In this document: piece after piece, positions 44,700 to 51,745 of the stretch
How the letters are laid out: every line of letters starts with the position of its first letter
Numbering within the stretch: the first letter of the stretch is position 1
DNA from: Saprospiraceae bacterium
GTDB lineage: Bacteria; Bacteroidota; Bacteroidia; Chitinophagales; Saprospiraceae
DNA: 64,000 bases
Direction of reading: 5' to 3'
Assembly: GCA_016714985.1 (NCBI GenBank)
Contig: JADKBS010000013.1
Location: forward strand, 156,453 to 220,452
Program-made: the position numbers and the translations under genes
Notes under the pieces: model-generated
What the model saw: the letters and a program-made list of their open reading frames with translations, nothing else
Database searches by the model: none
Told to the model about the DNA's origin: nothing

Positions 44700-45227
44700 T
44701 CATTTGCAGTTCTTGGCCGATTTGGATGCTTCAATGGCCATGCAAAGGCTGTCGTAGCAGGCTTGGAGGACATCACGGGCATTACGGGCTTGGTCATATT
44801 TCGTTTTGGCAATTCCCTTCTCAGTATAAGCATCTGAATGCTCTTTCAACGTATCCAAGTAATATCGGCTTGTCTCTATAGGGAATTTTGGTTTGGGGGC
44901 AAGTGTAGCCCTACAAGAGCTAGAGCTAGTCGCCGATTCTGAATCAGTGGTGGCAGAACCACCGACCCCAAATGTTGCAACCATTACTTCTACGTTGGAA
45001 ATTAAGCCATTTTGGTCTTCGCAGATTTGCTGCAAGAGCAGATTTGCACATTTCAGCGCCTCAAGCACTTTCTTGAATGCCTCTGTTTGCATATCAACTA
45101 CAGCGGCTAATTTTGCCCTGAAATCTTCAAGGCATTTTCGGATGCCCTTATCTTTGGGTAATCCTGGATCTTCGAGTTTGTCAATTTTTTCAATTATCCC
45201 TTCGATACCTGGAAAGCCTCCCAAAAA
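44700..45227 (-). CDS. eCIS protein of unknown function, C-terminal piece
   Basis: The frame is open from 45380, but only the part below about 45227 (GGFPGIEGIIEKIDKLEDPG onward) reads like protein; above that the other frame is the sensible one. It is helical with several Cys (KCANLLLQQICEDQNG, ACYDSLCMAIEASKSAKNC) and a Ser/Thr linker in the middle. I read it with 45190-45618 as one gene of about 305 residues, joined by removing one base in the AAAAA run at plus 45223-45227. Its place between sheath and tube genes suggests a structural or cargo role; not recognised. Confidence 0.55.
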   Translation of the reverse strand, partial: FLGGFPGIEGIIEKIDKLEDPGLPKDKGIRKCLEDFRAKLAAVVDMQTEAFKKVLEALKCANLLLQQICEDQNGLISNVEVMVATFGVGGSATTDSESATSSSSCRATLAPKPKFPIETSRYYLDTLKEHSDAYTEKGIAKTKYDQARNARDVLQACYDSLCMAIEASKSAKNCK

Positions 45228-45618
45228 GATACTTGATCTCGCTTGCCTTATTGAATACACAGAGAACATCGTTATAAAGGATTTCCAACGCATCAGTAGT
45301 ACACCTTGCATTTTTGCAAACATTATCCACTTGACTCTTGAAAAGCACAAGTTCCCTATAAACAGCATCGGCCAAATCATGGCTGGCTTTAATGTTTTCC
45401 AGCAACAACTTCAATTTAGCCTCCCAAGTCGTTGCATTGGTAAAATTAGCCTCCGCTTTTGCAGCTTCCGCTTTCTTTTTGTTTAACTCGTTTTCGGTCA
45501 ACTTCTTATCCTCTTCCCATTGCTCAAGGCAGGAATTGCCTGAATCACTGTTAATTTGATCTTTATCACGACAGTCTTTGAGGAATTCCCATTTATCATC
45601 TGATTTCATCGTTGCCAT
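45190..45618 (-). CDS. eCIS protein of unknown function, N-terminal piece
   Basis: Starts MATMKSDDKWEFLKDCRDKDQINSD and is helical and charged (KKKAEAAKAEANFTNATTWEAKLKLLLENI), with Cys pairs. After ASEIKYLFG it slips into RLSRYRRDN and stops, while the downstream piece continues sensibly in another frame. Two neighbouring genes (this and 45672-46665) have the same style: helices, scattered Cys, about 300 residues, suggesting related coiled-coil proteins. Confidence 0.55.
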   Translation of the reverse strand: MATMKSDDKWEFLKDCRDKDQINSDSGNSCLEQWEEDKKLTENELNKKKAEAAKAEANFTNATTWEAKLKLLLENIKASHDLADAVYRELVLFKSQVDNVCKNARCTTDALEILYNDVLCVFNKASEIKYLFGRLSRYRRDN

Positions 45619-45671
45619 GTTTTTCTTTTTTTTGGTGAAACATTATTGATAAAAACTGCTAAACAATACAG

Positions 45672-45857
45672 TTAATCTTGGTCAGCATTGTCTGCAAGCG
45701 GGTTCTTGGTAGTTTGAGGTTTAGGCAAGTATGACTTTTCAGTATAAGTTGTCTGCTTTTCTTGGCCAATGTCAGCTTTTTGGTTGGATAAATTAACTTT
45801 CACTTTTTTGCAGATTTCGTCAATTGTGGGGAGGTTTTCATTTTCTGTGGGTTGCAA
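45672..45857 (-). CDS. C-terminal tail piece of the second unknown eCIS gene
   Basis: Frame beginning LQPTENENLPTIDEICKKVKVNLSNQ and ending NPLADNADQD. The preceding piece ends in the same bases in another frame; one extra base in the TTT run at plus 45864-45866 makes a continuous protein. Polar and probably flexible. Confidence 0.45.
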   Translation of the reverse strand: MQPTENENLPTIDEICKKVKVNLSNQKADIGQEKQTTYTEKSYLPKPQTTKNPLADNADQD

Positions 45858-46351
45858 ATAAAGTTTAACGATTCCGAAAGACCGTGATAGTTGGCGCCCT
45901 CGGCATGGTAGGCCATTTGCTTTTCGGTATGCTCTTTCACAGCAGCGGCCATTTCTTCATTGGCTTTCTCCAAGTCCTTGCTGCGGTCTTTGACATTGGT
46001 GTCCAAGTTGGTTTTGAATGCCTTTATCTTATCACAAACGGCAGTACTAAGCCCCGTCAGGCTCCCAACGCTTGAGAAAGTCTGGATGCCGTTGGTTTCT
46101 ACGACCGACATAAAGGCTGTGTCACCAAGACCAAGTGCATCTTCTGCCATTTTTTTCAAACTACCAACAGCGCTAATGAAGTCAAAGTCAATTTCATTCT
46201 TATCGCGCCGTCTATCCAAAATGGTCACCTGATCTGCATTGCAGGAGTCACGGGAACAGGTTTCGAGGCTACATGCAGAGGATTTCAGCTCGGCCAGTTT
46301 CTCCTTCAAGGTCTTGATGGTAGCCGCCGTAGCTTTCAGAGCAGCCTCCAA
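45800..46351 (-). CDS. Middle piece of the second unknown eCIS gene
   Basis: A helical segment with IKTLKEKLAELKSSACSLETC, RDSCNADQVTIL and a long charged helix (KDRSKDLEKANEEMAAAVKEHTEKQ). The ATG at 46351 is inside a frame that joins the upstream piece (NVEGYNAKK + DLEAALKATAATIKTL) if the T7 run at 46356-46362 had eight bases. The complete gene would be 45672-46665, about 331 residues. Confidence 0.55.
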   Translation of the reverse strand: MEAALKATAATIKTLKEKLAELKSSACSLETCSRDSCNADQVTILDRRRDKNEIDFDFISAVGSLKKMAEDALGLGDTAFMSVVETNGIQTFSSVGSLTGLSTAVCDKIKAFKTNLDTNVKDRSKDLEKANEEMAAAVKEHTEKQMAYHAEGANYHGLSESLNFICNPQKMKTSPQLTKSAKK

Positions 46352-46665
46352 ATCCTTTTTTTGGCGTTGTAGCCCTCTACGTTTTTCTTGATGATGTCAG
46401 CCCCAACTTGCGCACCTATACCCACGCAATAATCCATGTAGCGGTACTCCCGCAGGGTATCGGAGGTTTTCACCATGCAGCAAATCTTGTATTGCTTTCT
46501 GTCCAAATTATCCTCTACGGTCGTATATGCTGCATCGAACCGACTCTTTGCTGCAGACCAGTCCACAAAAAGCACCTTCCTGCATTGATCACGGGCGTCC
46601 TTGTCGGGCGACTTTGATTTTTCCTCCGTTGGAGGCGTCAATTTTTTATTATAAGTACTAGCCAT
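46336..46665 (-). CDS. N-terminal piece of the second unknown eCIS gene
   Basis: Starts MASTYNKKLTPPTEEKSKSPDKDARDQCRKVLFVDW and contains ICCMVKTSDTLREYRYMDYC, giving further Cys. It ends with a short out-of-frame tail (RIWRLL) after the T7 run at 46356-46362. It follows the sheath gene by 57 bases. Not recognised; position is where extra sheath or tube genes occur in other clusters. Confidence 0.55.
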   Translation of the reverse strand: MASTYNKKLTPPTEEKSKSPDKDARDQCRKVLFVDWSAAKSRFDAAYTTVEDNLDRKQYKICCMVKTSDTLREYRYMDYCVGIGAQVGADIIKKNVEGYNAKKRIWRLL

Positions 46666-46722
46666 TGTTAGTTGATTGAATGTTTGAAAAAATGGAGGTA
46701 CAAAATGCCTTCAACCTGCCTG

Positions 46723-48138
46723 TTAGGACTCTGAGAGCATCTTATGGCTGAACTTCAGGATGATGAACTCGGCTGGTCGAACGACGGCCATCCCGATTTC
46801 GATAATCATTCGTCCTTCCAATATGTCAAGTTCGGTCATGGTCTCGTTCAGCCCGACCTTCACGAAAAAGGCTTCCTCCGGTGTCGCCCCCATGAGTGCC
46901 CCCGCCCGCCATTGCAGCAGCAAGAAGTTTTCAATCATGCTCTTTACACGCGTCCATGTATTCCGGTCGTTTGGCTCGAAGACGAACTGAAAGGTGCCCT
47001 TGCTCACCGATTCCTCCACCATGTTGAAGAAGCGGCGGACGGAGACATAACGCCATTCGTTGTCGTTGCCAGCCAAGGTTCGGGCGCCCCAAATCTTGAT
47101 GCCACGACCCACGAAGCTGCGGATGGCATTGATGCTGCGGCCCGCCTCCACGTCCACGTTCAGGTTGTCCTGCATCTCGTCGTTGATTTTCACGGTGAGG
47201 TCGTTGACGCCAAAAACGGCCTCGTTGGCGGGGGCCTTCCAGACGCCCCTCGTGCTGTCAACACGGGCATAGACCCCAACTACGGCGGCACTTGGCGGCA
47301 CATAGATGGATAGCTGCTGGATGGCCAATTCTGCCTTTGCCTTTTGGCTGCTGGACAAGCTGGGCAATGGGTTTTCGGCACCGTCAATGATGACCCTTAC
47401 CACATTCTTGTTTACCTCGTAGTCAAAGGTGGAGCGGACGTTAGGGAAATAAACAGCACCATATTTTACTTGATTGTCTCCTGCATTCAAGGTGTTTCTG
47501 AACACGGCGGCCTGGTCAAGCACATCGCTTGCCGTACGAAGTCCTTTGCCATTGTGCTGGAGGTCCATCACGACGAACCGGTCGCCCAATTTCTCGCATT
47601 GTGCCAGCGCTGCCGTCAGCAGGCTGAAGTAGGTGCCGGGGTCCATGTTTTGCCCCTCCGGGAAAACGATGAGCGTTGGCTCGTCTTCTTTTTCCAATTC
47701 GGCAAGTGCTTGGGTGAACACTGTCTGGTCGGCAATCACGGTACCGAAAGGCAGGTAGCTGCCCACTGAAATAATATAACAAGGCCCCCCACCATTGGCG
47801 AAATACAGCTGCATGGAATAGTACATGACATGTGCGGAAGGCAGGAGGTTGTTGTCCCAGTCGAATTCAGCCGTAAAGACTTCACGGTTGCTGATTTTTT
47901 CCACCTTAACCACGATGTTCTGTTCAGGCTGGGGCTTGCCGAAATACTCCTCGTATTCCAGCATGGAACTAATTCTGGTAGGCCTCAGGGTAATGTTCTC
48001 CGACCGCTTGGACGCCTTCTCGGTGTAGCCGATAAAGGCCGGTATCGCCGTTTCGACCTGGGCGATGGAAGGCGGAAACTTTCGTATTTCCTGAATGTAC
48101 ACGCCAGGAGTTTTTGTTACGCCGTTGAAAGTCCTCAT
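46723..48138 (-). CDS. Contractile sheath protein
   Basis: A 471-residue phage-tail-sheath family protein. TPGVYIQEIRKFPPSIAQVETAIPAFIGYT is the family opening and the C-terminal domain (VWKAPANEAVFGVNDLTVKINDEMQDNLN, GRGIKIWGARTL, YVSVRRFFNMVEESV, FVFEPNDRNTW) is complete. Contraction of this sheath drives the tube into the target. Afp and PVC carry three sheath genes; here only this one is seen. No shift or truncation. Confidence 0.95.
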   Translation of the reverse strand: MRTFNGVTKTPGVYIQEIRKFPPSIAQVETAIPAFIGYTEKASKRSENITLRPTRISSMLEYEEYFGKPQPEQNIVVKVEKISNREVFTAEFDWDNNLLPSAHVMYYSMQLYFANGGGPCYIISVGSYLPFGTVIADQTVFTQALAELEKEDEPTLIVFPEGQNMDPGTYFSLLTAALAQCEKLGDRFVVMDLQHNGKGLRTASDVLDQAAVFRNTLNAGDNQVKYGAVYFPNVRSTFDYEVNKNVVRVIIDGAENPLPSLSSSQKAKAELAIQQLSIYVPPSAAVVGVYARVDSTRGVWKAPANEAVFGVNDLTVKINDEMQDNLNVDVEAGRSINAIRSFVGRGIKIWGARTLAGNDNEWRYVSVRRFFNMVEESVSKGTFQFVFEPNDRNTWTRVKSMIENFLLLQWRAGALMGATPEEAFFVKVGLNETMTELDILEGRMIIEIGMAVVRPAEFIILKFSHKMLSES

Positions 48139-48180
48139 ATCGAGAATTTTTTATGTTTTAAAAAAATGAGTCAATTATGC

Positions 48181-48205
48181 CGGCTGTCAACAGCCGAATT
48201 TTTTT
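48181..48205. other. Hairpin upstream of the sheath gene
   Basis: CGGCTGT-CA-ACAGCCG (48181-48196), followed on the plus strand by AATTTTTTT. On the minus strand, the direction of transcription here, the stem has no immediate U-tract, so it may be a partial terminator or an mRNA 5' end protector for the abundant sheath message. Confidence 0.45.
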
Positions 48206-48251
48206 GAATTTAATCTTCCTACAAAAGCAATTGCGCACTCGCATCGCCTGT

Positions 48252-48851
48252 TTAGTTCACCGCTTTAATCATACTGTCCACGGAAGCCAATTGTACCTCT
48301 GAGTAAATCCGACCAGGTGGTTCGCCCGGCAGCAGTTCACTGTCCTTCTTCACGCTGAAAGGCGAAGGCTGTGGCTTTGGCAACAACTGTGACGGCCCCC
48401 CGCCGCCCGTAACGCCAAAAGGCAAGTATGTTAGTTTTTGGGGCGTCTTGGTCACCAGCAGTCTTGTGGGTATGTTGGCCGTAGCATTGGCATTTGCTTC
48501 ATTGAGGAAATGGCCTGCCACATCGCCGGTTAGGGGCATGAGGCGCTTAGTTGACTGCCTTGCAACGTAGCGCCAGAAAGTTCGGCGGCTCTTGTACCTT
48601 ATTTCAAAAACAGGGTGCGGAACCCGCAATTGCCCTTCCGAGCCAATGATGGAATAATCGACATCGGTTTCCGATAAACGGATATGCACCAATCCTGCAT
48701 CAGGCGATTCGTGTTCTGGGTGCAGGAAAACCCTGCGGGTCGTTTGTCCTGATGGGCTGGTTATTTCGAGGTCATAAATCCCATGCTTGATGGGCACTGG
48801 CGTCGAAAGTATATCGGGCCTATGTTCCGAAAAAATCGAGGCGCTGGCCAA
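48252..48851 (-). CDS. eCIS-associated structural protein, C-terminal piece
   Basis: Contains SEHRPDILSTPVPIKHGIYDLEIT, HPVFEIRYKSRRTFWRYV and LVTKTPQKLTYLPFG then RIYSEVQLAS. I know this set as the second half of a protein found next to the cap and sheath genes in Bacteroidota eCIS clusters. It overlaps the upstream piece by 32 bases in another frame, and changing the A6 run at plus 48830-48835 by one base fuses them, so 48252-49638 is probably one gene of about 460 residues. Likely a particle component; exact position unknown. Confidence 0.6.
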   Translation of the reverse strand: MASASIFSEHRPDILSTPVPIKHGIYDLEITSPSGQTTRRVFLHPEHESPDAGLVHIRLSETDVDYSIIGSEGQLRVPHPVFEIRYKSRRTFWRYVARQSTKRLMPLTGDVAGHFLNEANANATANIPTRLLVTKTPQKLTYLPFGVTGGGGPSQLLPKPQPSPFSVKKDSELLPGEPPGRIYSEVQLASVDSMIKAVN

Positions 48852-49638
48852 GAAAGGGCATTGACGGCACGGCTATCGTTTTCACGACCGCCCCCCCATT
48901 GGGCTGCTTAAGCACAAACTCAAAAGCACCACCAACTTCGCCGTCCATAGGTCTATACCTAAATATATGGTTGAGTACTAAACGGTCGCTTTCATTGACA
49001 TAGCCGTCAGATTCGATATTGTCCCAATTCGCATTGCTGTTGGTCATGGCATTGGCCTCCCTTAGTACGCCTGCGAATCTGGCCAAATCTCCTGCCGAAT
49101 AGTCGGTGCCAGGGATAAAATCTGGCACGGATTGGCTCATGGACAAAAACCCAGTGCCCTTAACATTGGAAGCCGAATTGGCAAAATAATATCCTCCTTC
49201 TTGCGGCCTTCTCAGCGGCAATGAAGTATAATTCTTGAACTTAGGCTCCTTGATGCTTATTCTAAAAAGGAGTTCCAGGTTTTCGTCCAAGGCCACCATC
49301 GGCTTAATGGCAGGAGTCCCGTCCGATAAAGTAGCCGATTCACCTCTTCCCACCACTGCAAAACCTGTAAAATTTTGCACCAGGCGCAATCGTCTTTTAT
49401 CGAGCAATTCCTTGGTATCCTTGGTGGGCACGATCAAGATGTCGTCCATCAATTTGTATTGACCACTGAGCAGCCTTTTCTCCAACATGGCCACACGGTC
49501 GGCAGGCGACAAGTCATAGAAGCTGACCCCATCCTCTCCCAAGAGGTAGTATTCGTGGAGCAACCTTACCTCGAACAATCGGAAATATTTATGATGGAAT
49601 GACATCTTCTTTTTTGTGGGCAAAAAACTACCACCCAT
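48820..49638 (-). CDS. eCIS-associated structural protein, N-terminal piece
   Basis: Opens with SFHHKYFRLFEVRLLHEYYLLGEDGVSFYDLSP, the usual start of this eCIS family; an earlier MGGSFLPTKKKM is in frame but MSFHHKYFRLFEV (about 49605) is the better start. Beta-rich with LRREQEGGYYFANS-like turns and DRLVLNHIFRYRP. Ends LGQRLDFFGT because of the shift at 48830-48835. Unknown biochemical role; beside the DUF4255 cap gene. Confidence 0.6.
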   Translation of the reverse strand: MGGSFLPTKKKMSFHHKYFRLFEVRLLHEYYLLGEDGVSFYDLSPADRVAMLEKRLLSGQYKLMDDILIVPTKDTKELLDKRRLRLVQNFTGFAVVGRGESATLSDGTPAIKPMVALDENLELLFRISIKEPKFKNYTSLPLRRPQEGGYYFANSASNVKGTGFLSMSQSVPDFIPGTDYSAGDLARFAGVLREANAMTNSNANWDNIESDGYVNESDRLVLNHIFRYRPMDGEVGGAFEFVLKQPNGGAVVKTIAVPSMPFLGQRLDFFGT

Positions 49639-49716
49639 CCTGTTGTCAACAGGTGGCGAGTAGATTGTCCTAACCTTTATTTATGCACAGATTAAACAAT
49701 TGCGCAGTAAGCCCAT

Positions 49717-50295
49717 TCATTGGCCCTTACCTTGCAAAAAGCCTTGGATTTCTTCTACTGGTGGGCCAACCCTGAACACATCCTGTTCACGGATGCTAAT
49801 CAGTCTGGCCTTGTACATGACGGAGGGCAACTGCCGCCCTCCCAATGCCCCCCACAAGTGATTGATTTGCTCAAATGTGAGGGTGTATAGCTCAAAATTT
49901 AATTTGAAAGCTCCTTCCAAATCAGGTACCTCGTAGGAGTTTTGCAATTGAAAGAAAAGTATAATCCTGCTCAATCGACGAAGCGAGTCTTGGTACCGTT
50001 GCTCCCCTCCGCCGAAATTGCAACAAAATAAGATATAGAGGTTCAAATTAACCGGCCTCCTGATGTGTCGAATAGCACCGTTTGGCTGGCGCTCAAAGGT
50101 CTTTCCGTTTTTCAGGGTACTTTCCTCTTCGGTGTTGACTAAGGATATGATGACCTTGTTTTCAATAGAATCCGACTGGTTTGTTTCAAAAAACGCAATA
50201 TTGCCAAGCTCAATATCAGTGGTAGTGTCCTGAAGGTCGTTGGCAAAGAACGAAGCAAGCTGGTCACGGATGAAAACAAGGGATGTATCAATCAT
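49717..50295 (-). CDS. DUF4255 protein, probable tube cap/terminator (Afp16/Pvc16-like)
   Basis: A 192-residue protein with the DUF4255 pattern: MIDTSLVFIRDQLASFF, a central VIISLVNTEEESTLKNG and the later YILFCCNFGGGEQRYQDSLRRLSRIILFFQ, ending with INHLWGALGGRQLPSVMYKARL. Homologues cap the distal end of tube and sheath and fix particle length. It is the first structural gene of the locus. A TAACTTTG sequence (plus 50443-50450), fitting the TAnnTTTG -7 element, gives a leader of about 140 bases. Confidence 0.88.
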   Translation of the reverse strand: MIDTSLVFIRDQLASFFANDLQDTTTDIELGNIAFFETNQSDSIENKVIISLVNTEEESTLKNGKTFERQPNGAIRHIRRPVNLNLYILFCCNFGGGEQRYQDSLRRLSRIILFFQLQNSYEVPDLEGAFKLNFELYTLTFEQINHLWGALGGRQLPSVMYKARLISIREQDVFRVGPPVEEIQGFLQGKGQ

Positions 50296-50339
50296 GGGTC
50301 TTTGGATAAATCATACTGTACGCTGCCAAGTTTTGTGCA

Positions 50340-50450
50340 TGGTTAATAAAGGTTTATAAGGTTGATTATCAACCCTTATCAACCAAGGGCACTCCAGCCC
50401 AAAACTTGGCGTCGTGAGCTATAAAACATTAATTTAATGAGCCAAAGTTA
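50340..50450 (-). promoter_or_regulatory. Predicted promoter and hairpin leader of the eCIS operon
   Basis: TAACTTTG at plus 50443-50450 fits a Bacteroidota -7 element, although no clear -33 TTTG is at the right distance. Between it and the DUF4255 start the leader has an inverted repeat, GGTTGATAAGG with ATCAACCTTATAAACC (50345-50385), sharing its words with the hairpin at 40343. The AraC-type gene upstream is the natural regulator candidate. Nothing else is seen to 50555. Confidence 0.35.
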
Positions 50451-50555
50451 TTGACAATTGCAGCGGAATATTTGACCCTATTTAACCATCGTTTGAATTA
50501 TTCCAACAATATGAAAATCCACGAGAATCGTTAACGTAAACGCAATTTTTTGCAT

Positions 50556-51221
50556 TTAGCCGCTCAACGTAGTCCTGTACATGGTAGGAGACAGCCCAAA
50601 CTCCTGTCTGAAACTCCTGCTGAAATATTCTAGGGAACGGATGCCTACTCTGCTGCAAACCTCAGAGATGGAAAGTGTGGGGTCACAGAGAAAGGATTTG
50701 CTTCGCCACATCCGGTATTTTCGGACATAATTGGAAGGTGAGAGCTGGGCCAGTTTTTTCAATTTACGGTGCAGTTGCATCTCGCAGACAAAACAAGATT
50801 TCGCCAACATGGCAGGGCGATAGTCCTCGTCTTCCAGATGAGCTTCAATAATGGAGTTGATTTTCACAAGAAAAGCTTCGTTTGGCACGAGGAAATTAGG
50901 TGGTTGGTTACAATCCTCGCCTTCCTGCCTCAACGGAGTCGGTCTTTCATAGGTGGTTGTTATGTCGTGTTGAATAGCAACCTCATAGCATCTTTGGTCA
51001 AAAAGATAATTGACCAGTTGAGCAAGGAAATTTTCTTCCTCTTCTTCGAAGACCACCAACACCGCTTTCACCAATGGTGCGGGCTGATCACTTAAAAAAG
51101 TGGAAGGCGATTTTGCCCCGCTAACCTGCTTGCTGAACACAAGCAGGTCAGGCGCAAGCCCATCGGCATACTGGTGCGACAACGTCTGCAATACAATTGG
51201 GATGTGAGTACTTGGGTGCAT
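50556..51221 (-). CDS. AraC-family transcription regulator
   Basis: A 221-residue protein with an AraC-type C-terminal DNA-binding domain: HRKLKKLAQLSPSNYVRKYRMWRSKSFL (first helix-turn-helix) and LSISEVCSRVGIRSLEYFSRSFRQEFGLSPTMYR (second). The N-terminal 110 residues look like an acidic receiver-like or sensory segment (VLVVFEEEEENFLAQLVNYLFDQ) but lack a clear phospho-acceptor pattern. It stands upstream of the eCIS operon in the same direction, 260 bases from the DUF4255 gene, and is a likely activator of it. One of the few genes in this stretch with no frame problem. Confidence 0.85.
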   Translation of the reverse strand: MHPSTHIPIVLQTLSHQYADGLAPDLLVFSKQVSGAKSPSTFLSDQPAPLVKAVLVVFEEEEENFLAQLVNYLFDQRCYEVAIQHDITTTYERPTPLRQEGEDCNQPPNFLVPNEAFLVKINSIIEAHLEDEDYRPAMLAKSCFVCEMQLHRKLKKLAQLSPSNYVRKYRMWRSKSFLCDPTLSISEVCSRVGIRSLEYFSRSFRQEFGLSPTMYRTTLSG

Positions 51222-51663
51222 TGTTCAAATGGTTGATTTAGTTCAAAAAAGGGAAAACGACAAAATTTGCCTCATAGGCAAGCCTTGTTTTCAAGTGTGC
51301 CATCACCATTAATCATAGACAACCGGCTTCAGCAATGCCTAAATCCATCTGTCCACGCAGCATGGCAGAATTTGTTTGATGGCGTAGAAATCCAAAATTG
51401 TAATTATCAATATGCTTTAACAGTGCCTCATAATTTTCCCTTCAAAAGCTCAAAATCGCAATAAGATATAGGTGTGTGCATCAATTTTGAATAGGGAATC
51501 AGATGGAAAATACTTGCATTGATGGGCGTGATTTTTCAACCTCAATAGTGTGTAGTAAACCTTTCCTGAAAACGTAAATTCGGACGGTTCCAACTTTCAG
51601 CAAACTTAATAGCATTTTTCATAACCCATTCAATTTTTTGAAAAAAGTAAAGAAAACTGTAAT
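51222..51663. other. Spacer without a gene
   Basis: AT-rich spacer upstream of the AraC-type gene. Short frames on both strands are not convincing. It presumably holds the regulator's promoter, but I could not pick a clear TAnnTTTG element. Confidence 0.5.
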
Positions 51664-51706
51664 AAAAAAAGCAGTTGGCGAGCCATTAGAAACCCACCAA
51701 CTGCCT
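51664..51706 (-). terminator. Intrinsic terminator of the DUF5916 gene
   Basis: On the minus strand GCAGTTGG ... CCAACTGC (plus 51697-51704 and 51671-51678) with an 18-base loop, followed by TTTTTTATT. It lies 42 bases after the DUF5916 stop codon. Confidence 0.8.
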
Positions 51707-51745
51707 TTTCTCATCATGACGACAGCGAAACCAATGTATTTTGAA

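Noticed and set aside
50556..51221. Two-component response regulator
   Set aside because: The N-terminal part is acidic but lacks the Asp/Lys pattern of a receiver domain; only the AraC-type DNA-binding part is secure.
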